Positions 56,771 to 64,000 of a DNA stretch of 64,000 bases are shown one piece after another. How positions within the stretch are numbered: the first letter of the stretch is position 1; the number at the start of each line of letters is the position of its first letter. Origin of the DNA: Nevskiaceae bacterium (GTDB taxonomy: Bacteria > Pseudomonadota > Gammaproteobacteria > Nevskiales > Nevskiaceae); NCBI GenBank assembly GCA_004298465.1, contig SCRT01000018.1:124001-188000 (forward strand). The letters are read 5' to 3'. The notes beneath the pieces were generated by a model. The model was given only the letters and a program-made list of their open reading frames with translations, searched no databases and had not been told where the DNA came from. The translations under genes were made by a program, and so were the position numbers.

Positions 56771-58933
56771 ATGATGAACGACATCGTGGAACGGCATCCG
56801 GGGCGCAAATGGAGGCTGCACGCCACTCTCGCGGGTGCGGCGCTGCTCCTGTGCGCCTGCGGCAATGGCGGTGTGAGCGCATTGGGACCCGATTCGTCTG
56901 CGCCTTCCGACGGGAATCCGCCTCCGGATACCTCGACCAACCCGCCGCCGTCGACGGTGCCGGGCCTGGCGGCCAACGGTGACCTTGTGGAGGATCGCAC
57001 GATCTACCAAGCGTTGAATCCGCCGCCGAGCAATCCTTCCAAGGACAACGTTTCACCGCAGGCGATCGACGACGTGTTGGTCGTGGTTCTGCCGCCGGCA
57101 CCCGGCGGTGCCTGCACCGATGGTGAGGGCAACGGCTGGGGCACGGCGACCGTTGCCGTCAACGGCGGCAAGGAAGACTACAGCGGCTGCACCCTGACCG
57201 ATGTCGACGGCAAGGGCGTGAACGGCGCGGCTGCACTCGATCACTTCAGCACCTTTAGCCCTGCCGTCAACGTCGTTTTTTCGGCCGACGACTACGACAT
57301 CAACACCCTGTACACATCGCAGGAGCTGACGGACGTGCAGGCCAACGGCAACGCCGCGATGAGTATCCGCGGCGCCTCCACGCGCCTGGCGTCGCAAAAA
57401 GGCTACAAGATCAAGCTGAACAAGAATTTCAAGGTCGATGGCAAGAAGATTCCCCAGTGGCACAACCAGCGCACGCTGCAGCTCAACAAGCACCCCTACG
57501 ACCTGACCCGCATCCGCAACAAGCTGGCCTTCGACCTGTTCACGCAGGTTCCCGACTTCGTCAGCCTGCGCACGCAGTTCGTGCATCTGAACGTTGCCGG
57601 CGACACCGGCCCGGAACCTGCAGGCGACTACGGCCTGTTCACGCACGTCGAGAAGGAGGACGACCACTGGGCCGACGCGCACGGACTGGATGACGACAGC
57701 AGTATTTTCAAATCCCAGAGCTTCTACTTCATGCCGCTGGCAACGATGCCGGAGCTGCAACAGCCGGTGGGTTCGCTGCTCTTCGAAACCATCATCAAAT
57801 CCGAGAATGACAACAACGCTGACATGACGAATTTGTTCGCCATGCTCGCCGACGTCAACGACAACCAGGACTTCCTGACGGTCGACGGGTACTCGAACGA
57901 TTTCGGGACGGTCTTCCAGAAATGGTTTCATCCCGACAACTTCCGTACCTGGCTGGCGGTGAACATCCTGCTGTCCAACATCGACACCAATTCGCAGAAC
58001 TTCTATCTTTACCGCCCGACGCCAGTTACGCAGTTCTACTTCACGCCATGGGACTACGACGGCGGCTTCGACTGGGATCACCAGCCCGGCGGATCCCTGC
58101 CGGCGCGCTGGCAGGAGGGCCTGAGCAACTGGTGGGGGATGCCGCTGGTGCGGCGCTACATCATGGCTCCCGGTGAGGTTCAGAACCTGACCACGAAGAT
58201 CCAGCAGCTCTACGGCAACGGCAGCGGCGTGGTGAGCCCGGCCAGCGTCCAGAACCTCATTACCGGTTACGCGGCGTACACCGACGCGAGCGGGTCGACG
58301 CTGACCGACATCATCCAGAACTCGTCGGATCTGCAACATCTGTCACAGGACGGCAATGCCGGTGGCGCAATGGGCGAACGCAGCGCAGAACTTGCGCGCC
58401 TGCCAGGAACGGTTGCAGCGTCCCTGAACCAGTATCTGGACAATCTCAACCGGCCCATGCCCGTCTACCAGGGGGCCATCGGTCCCGGCGACGCCGGCGG
58501 GACGGCGGGCGTCGTGACGCTGACGTGGGATGCGTCGTGGGACGTCAATGGCCGCGTCATGGTCGATGACGTATACCTTTCCACTACACTGGATGCCGGT
58601 CTCGCGATGGGCGCACCCGGTACGCCTGCCGCCACCGATGCTGCCTGTACGCAACAGCCCGCCGAGCCGGTGCCGGTATTTCATGACAACCTGCTCGCGG
58701 ATGGCAAGATCGCGTCAATCGGCCTGCCCGACAATCCCGAGGGCAACGCGCTGCCGGTTCCGGTGGGTCACCTGACGCCCGGTACGACCTATTACCTGAA
58801 AGTCGTGATTCGCAACGCGGCGGGCTACTGCCAGAGTGCCTTCGACGGCTATCAGGATGCGGCAGGCAAGACTTACGACGGCGTGCTGGCCTTTACCTAC
58901 AACACCGACGGCACCGTAACCATCCTGAATTGA
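56771..58933 (+). CDS. CotH-kinase-family lipoprotein at end of pel operon
   Basis: 720-residue predicted lipoprotein (signal to LCAC, Cys30, followed by Gly). After a Pro/Ser linker (35-75) comes a CotH domain: SIRGASTRLASQKGYKIKLNK (about 198-218, the RGxS...K substrate/ATP-loop region), NILLSNIDTNSQNFYLYR, and the metal-binding WDYDGGF (Asp428, Asp430). CotH proteins are atypical protein kinases. A fibronectin-III-like domain (about 570-715) ends the protein. The gene is co-oriented, 97 bp after pelG. A kinase exposed outside the cytoplasm has no obvious ATP source, so either it is a kinase-like binder or another nucleotide is used. RBS AGGGATAG precedes ATG 56771. Confidence 0.82.
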   Translation: MMNDIVERHPGRKWRLHATLAGAALLLCACGNGGVSALGPDSSAPSDGNPPPDTSTNPPPSTVPGLAANGDLVEDRTIYQALNPPPSNPSKDNVSPQAIDDVLVVVLPPAPGGACTDGEGNGWGTATVAVNGGKEDYSGCTLTDVDGKGVNGAAALDHFSTFSPAVNVVFSADDYDINTLYTSQELTDVQANGNAAMSIRGASTRLASQKGYKIKLNKNFKVDGKKIPQWHNQRTLQLNKHPYDLTRIRNKLAFDLFTQVPDFVSLRTQFVHLNVAGDTGPEPAGDYGLFTHVEKEDDHWADAHGLDDDSSIFKSQSFYFMPLATMPELQQPVGSLLFETIIKSENDNNADMTNLFAMLADVNDNQDFLTVDGYSNDFGTVFQKWFHPDNFRTWLAVNILLSNIDTNSQNFYLYRPTPVTQFYFTPWDYDGGFDWDHQPGGSLPARWQEGLSNWWGMPLVRRYIMAPGEVQNLTTKIQQLYGNGSGVVSPASVQNLITGYAAYTDASGSTLTDIIQNSSDLQHLSQDGNAGGAMGERSAELARLPGTVAASLNQYLDNLNRPMPVYQGAIGPGDAGGTAGVVTLTWDASWDVNGRVMVDDVYLSTTLDAGLAMGAPGTPAATDAACTQQPAEPVPVFHDNLLADGKIASIGLPDNPEGNALPVPVGHLTPGTTYYLKVVIRNAAGYCQSAFDGYQDAAGKTYDGVLAFTYNTDGTVTILN

Positions 58934-58975
58934 GGGAATTCGAGCGCTCTCGCGATAAAGGGGGCGCTCAAACGC

Positions 58976-59003
58976 TTGACAGGTTGGGCGCGTTCATTAA
59001 AAT
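58976..59003 (+). promoter_or_regulatory. Promoter for tRNA-Gly and tRNA-Cys
   Basis: Consensus TTGACA (58976-58981) and TAAAAT (58998-59003) with 16-bp spacing, 18 bp before tRNA-Gly. It is a strong sigma-70-like tRNA promoter. Confidence 0.85.
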
Positions 59004-59020
59004 AGCGCCTCCTTAGTTGG

Positions 59021-59096
59021 GCGGGAATAGCTCAGTTGGTAGAGCGCAACCTTGCCAAGGTTGAGGTCGCGAGTTCGAGCCTCGTTTCCCGCTCCA
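59021..59096 (+). tRNA. tRNA-Gly (anticodon GCC)
   Basis: Cloverleaf with acceptor GCGGGAA/TTCCCGC, anticodon loop TTGCCAA closed by CAACC/GGTTG, T-loop AGTTCGAGCCT, and encoded CCA. Confidence 0.97.
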
Positions 59097-59156
59097 TTTG
59101 TTACGCCACGAACCCGGCATCATGTCGCATGTCCGGGTTTTTATCATGTGCGCCGC

Positions 59157-59230
59157 GGCCAGGTGGCAGAGTGGTTATGCAGCGGATTGCAAATCCGTGT
59201 ACGTCGGTTCAATTCCGGCCCTGGCCTCCA
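59157..59230 (+). tRNA. tRNA-Cys (anticodon GCA)
   Basis: Cloverleaf with acceptor GGCCAGG/CCTGGCC, anticodon loop TTGCAAA closed by GCGGA/TCCGT, T-loop GGTTCAATTCC, and encoded CCA. It lies 60 bp after tRNA-Gly in the same direction and probably shares its promoter. Confidence 0.96.
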
Positions 59231-59299
59231 CTTTTCGCGCCATCCGTAAAGACACCGCCGCCCGCCTGATAGTGCCGCCGCGACGGGTTCACACGGCTT

Positions 59300-61285
59300 T
59301 CACTTCGCTTTTTCGCGCAGCGACTTGACTTGCTCTGCCGTCACATGCCTTGCCTGATTACCCCACGACGAGCGTTCGTGGTTGACGATGTCGGCAATGT
59401 CGTGGTCGTTGAGCGCAGCACCGAAGGGTGGCATCGGGCTAGGGTAGGTCACGCCGTCGATGGCGACACCCTGCAGGCCATGCAGCACGGCGGAAATCTG
59501 CTGCGTCGGGTCCGGGTCCAGTACTGCCGCATTGCCTTTCAGCGGCGGGAAGGCGCCCGGCAGGCCCATGCCGGTGGCCTGGTGGCAGGCTGCGCAATTC
59601 TTCGCGTAGAGTTCGGCGCCGTGGTCGGGGTTAAAGGCGTAGGGGCCGGCGGCGGCAGGTGGTGCGACCGGGGCCGCAGCGGTTTCCTGCGTGATGTTCG
59701 GCTGCGCCGGCGGCGTGCCGTCGCTGGCCGTTGCCCGCAACACACCGACGGCGCCGACTGCGACGTGCGCCATGTTGTGGTCGACGAACGCATAGTCACC
59801 GGGTTCCGGCAGGATGACGTCGAAGATCGCGCCGGCGCCGGGCGGGATGCCATAGGTCGAGACGCCGTGCAGGGCGTTCTTCGTCGCGCCGTCGGTGTAG
59901 ACGCGGTCGAAGATCGCGCCGATGACGTGGAACGACGACCACAGGCTCGGGCCGGCGTCGACGACGTACAGCCGCACGCGTTCCCCGGCGGTGGCGGCGA
60001 GCGGGTGGTCCTTGTACTGGAATGCCGTGCCGTTGAACACGACTTCGTCCGCGCGTTCCGCGAGCATCTTCGCGAAGCTCGGCCCCATCAGTGTGCCGGA
60101 GAGCTGTTGCGTGTACCACTCGCCCTGAACCAGCACGTAGCTTTCGGCAGCCGGCGGCAGCGGGTCATCCACCGGATCAACGATCAACGCGCCGTACATG
60201 CCGTTGCCGATATGCAGCAGTACCGGCGGCGTGCCGCAATGGTAGAGAAAGGCGCCGGGCACGTTGGCCTTGAACGAGAAATGGATGGTCTGGCCGGGGT
60301 CGATGTCGACGTAATGGGAGCTCGGCGCGGTTTCAGCGGCGTGGAAGTCGATGGAATGGTGCATGGTGCCGTTGTTCGTGAACGACACGTTGACGGTCTG
60401 GCCCTGGCGCACGTGGATGACCGGGCCGGGCACCTCATCGCCGAAAGTCCAGGCGCTGTAGTAGACGCCGCTGGCGATCTCGACCTTGCGGTCGGTGGCG
60501 GCGATCTTAACGTCGATGCTTGGGCCGTCCTGCAACGGTGGGAGACGCGCATCGCGAGCCTGGGCCACGGGTTTGCTGGAGGCCAGCGCCAGCGGCGACA
60601 CGGCGGCGGCGGCGGCGGTCGGGGAGGGCGCCTGCACGTTGAAACTGCTGTGCAGCCCGGCGACGAGAAAGAACACGATGGCGGCGATGCCGAGCAGCGC
60701 CGGCAGCTGGATGCTCCACGGCACGAGGCGCACGGCACGACGACTGGTGTCGGTGCTCCATTCGGAGAGCAAGCGCCAGCGCGGGAAGCGGCGCTCGATG
60801 AGGGCATCCAGGCTGTAGGGGCTGGAGCCGGCGCGGTAGTTCAGCGTGATGAGCGCGATGAACACCAGCACGTAGACGAGGGCGGTGCCCATGTTCGCCG
60901 CGCCGACCGAATACGGCCCGCCGAAGCCTTCCGCCGTGCTCCACACCAGCAGGCTGAACAGCGCGCCGAGCACGTAAGTGGTCTTCCGGGCGACGCCGAA
61001 CAGCAGTGCGATGGCAAGCGTGGTTTCCGCCAGCCGCGTGAGCCACACGAACAGCATGGCGTGCGGCGTGACGATCGCGATCCACATGTCGAACCACCAC
61101 GCCGACCACGCGGCCTGACCGGCGGCAGCGTTGTGCAGGTAGCCCACGTAGTGGGCGGCGAACTTCGGTGTCCACGTCAGGGCGGCGTCGACGACCCAGA
61201 TCAGGCCGAAGGCGACGCGTAGTGCGGCGCTGGCCATGGCTGGCCAGGCTTCGGCGAGGCGGTGCTGTCTTCTGTTTTCAGGCAT
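59300..61285 (-). CDS. nirK: Three-module copper nitrite reductase (membrane-NirK-cytochrome c)
   Basis: 661 residues from ATG 61285. Residues about 15-190 form a DoxX-like domain with four or five membrane segments, and another segment lies at about 205-225. The multicopper NirK core follows (about 275-510): type 1 copper ligands in MHHSIDFH and YHCGTPPVLLHIGNGMYG (His, Cys, His, Met), catalytic Asp in HSID and catalytic His in SSFHVIG, and a type 2 His in FVDHNMAH. A cytochrome c domain with CAACH (about residue 563) ends it. All catalytic residues of Cu nitrite reductases (nitrite to NO) are kept. C-terminal heme fusions of NirK are known; the N-terminal membrane domain is unusual. No accessory nir or nor genes are present here. 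Confidence 0.85.
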   Translation of the reverse strand: MPENRRQHRLAEAWPAMASAALRVAFGLIWVVDAALTWTPKFAAHYVGYLHNAAAGQAAWSAWWFDMWIAIVTPHAMLFVWLTRLAETTLAIALLFGVARKTTYVLGALFSLLVWSTAEGFGGPYSVGAANMGTALVYVLVFIALITLNYRAGSSPYSLDALIERRFPRWRLLSEWSTDTSRRAVRLVPWSIQLPALLGIAAIVFFLVAGLHSSFNVQAPSPTAAAAAVSPLALASSKPVAQARDARLPPLQDGPSIDVKIAATDRKVEIASGVYYSAWTFGDEVPGPVIHVRQGQTVNVSFTNNGTMHHSIDFHAAETAPSSHYVDIDPGQTIHFSFKANVPGAFLYHCGTPPVLLHIGNGMYGALIVDPVDDPLPPAAESYVLVQGEWYTQQLSGTLMGPSFAKMLAERADEVVFNGTAFQYKDHPLAATAGERVRLYVVDAGPSLWSSFHVIGAIFDRVYTDGATKNALHGVSTYGIPPGAGAIFDVILPEPGDYAFVDHNMAHVAVGAVGVLRATASDGTPPAQPNITQETAAAPVAPPAAAGPYAFNPDHGAELYAKNCAACHQATGMGLPGAFPPLKGNAAVLDPDPTQQISAVLHGLQGVAIDGVTYPSPMPPFGAALNDHDIADIVNHERSSWGNQARHVTAEQVKSLREKAK

Positions 61286-61337
61286 GGGATCAAATCGTGT
61301 GGTAAGTGGGAAAGGCCGAGGTGCACGGGACCGCCAT

Positions 61338-62717
<1,380 letters not shown>

Positions 62718-62744
62718 CTAGGATGAACGTGCATTTTACGCATG

Positions 62745-62764
62745 CCGGCCACGTCTCTGGCCGG
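62745..62764 (+). promoter_or_regulatory. Hairpin in fumC 5' region
   Basis: CCGGCCA-CGTCTC-TGGCCGG, a perfect 7-bp stem with a 6-nt loop, lies 25 bp before the fumC ATG in the purB/fumC divergent gap. Its role is unknown. Confidence 0.35.
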
Positions 62765-62789
62765 ACTCGAAAACTTCAAGGAACGACAG

Positions 62790-64000
<1,211 letters not shown>

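Noticed and set aside
37797-59096. Genomic island integrated at tRNA-Gln with att repeats
   Set aside because: The region looks accessory, but no second copy of the 3' end of tRNA-Gln (or tRNA-Gly) and no integrase gene were seen in the window.

Overview
The window is 64 kb of GC-rich DNA with densely packed, mostly housekeeping genes. Gene content and order point to a gammaproteobacterium, probably near the Xanthomonadales/Nevskiales: ilvH-ilvC-pssA-leuA, cvpA-purF-metZ, rplM-rpsI, pilT-pilU, AcnA-type aconitase, and GTAGGAG-type REP palindromes. The genus cannot be fixed from the sequence alone. Both ends cut genes: ilvB at the left edge and fumC at the right edge.

Region by region: 1-5.9 kb holds branched-chain amino acid synthesis. 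The acetolactate synthase large subunit is divergent from ilvH-ilvC, and leuA has a leucine-rich leader peptide. 5.9-8.5 kb is a translationally coupled udg-rimI-MFS run. 8.5-13.3 kb (minus) is a coupled psd-moxR-DUF58-transglutaminase operon. 13.3-15.4 kb is prmB-aroC, followed by a 187-bp MITE-like element inserted on the aroC stop codon. 15.6-21.6 kb carries a BepA-like protease, cvpA-purF-metZ and two nucleotide-cleaning enzymes. 21.6-26.4 kb holds a UDP-glucuronate/galacturonate pair, an AraC regulator and a ferritin-like hydrolase, with a REP doublet before and after. 26.6-30.7 kb (minus) holds an orphan ParA, aconitase, a tandem-CDGSH protein and tRNA-Arg. 30.8-37.9 kb carries a large Ig-like lipoprotein, three tandem PilT/PilU-type ATPases, rplM-rpsI and tRNA-Gln.

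From 38 to 59 kb the window looks accessory. It has a LysR regulator, a response regulator/hybrid sensor pair, a phage CI-type repressor with an operator at its own start, and about 1.1 kb of decayed DNA. Then comes a complete pelABCDEFG exopolysaccharide operon followed by a CotH-kinase-like lipoprotein. PelA, PelD (with an RxxD c-di-GMP I-site), PelE, PelF and PelG look intact. PelB is interrupted in its outer-membrane barrel by an in-frame 60-bp insertion that carries one TGA and leaves a perfect 28-bp direct repeat. Loss of one repeat unit would restore the frame exactly, so this could be a reversible switch of Pel export.

The window ends with tRNA-Gly and tRNA-Cys, a membrane-domain/copper nitrite reductase/cytochrome c fusion, purB, and divergent fumC. 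The best candidates for something undescribed are the repeat-disrupted pelB, the CotH lipoprotein at the end of the pel operon, the three-module NirK, and the three-ATPase pilT cluster.
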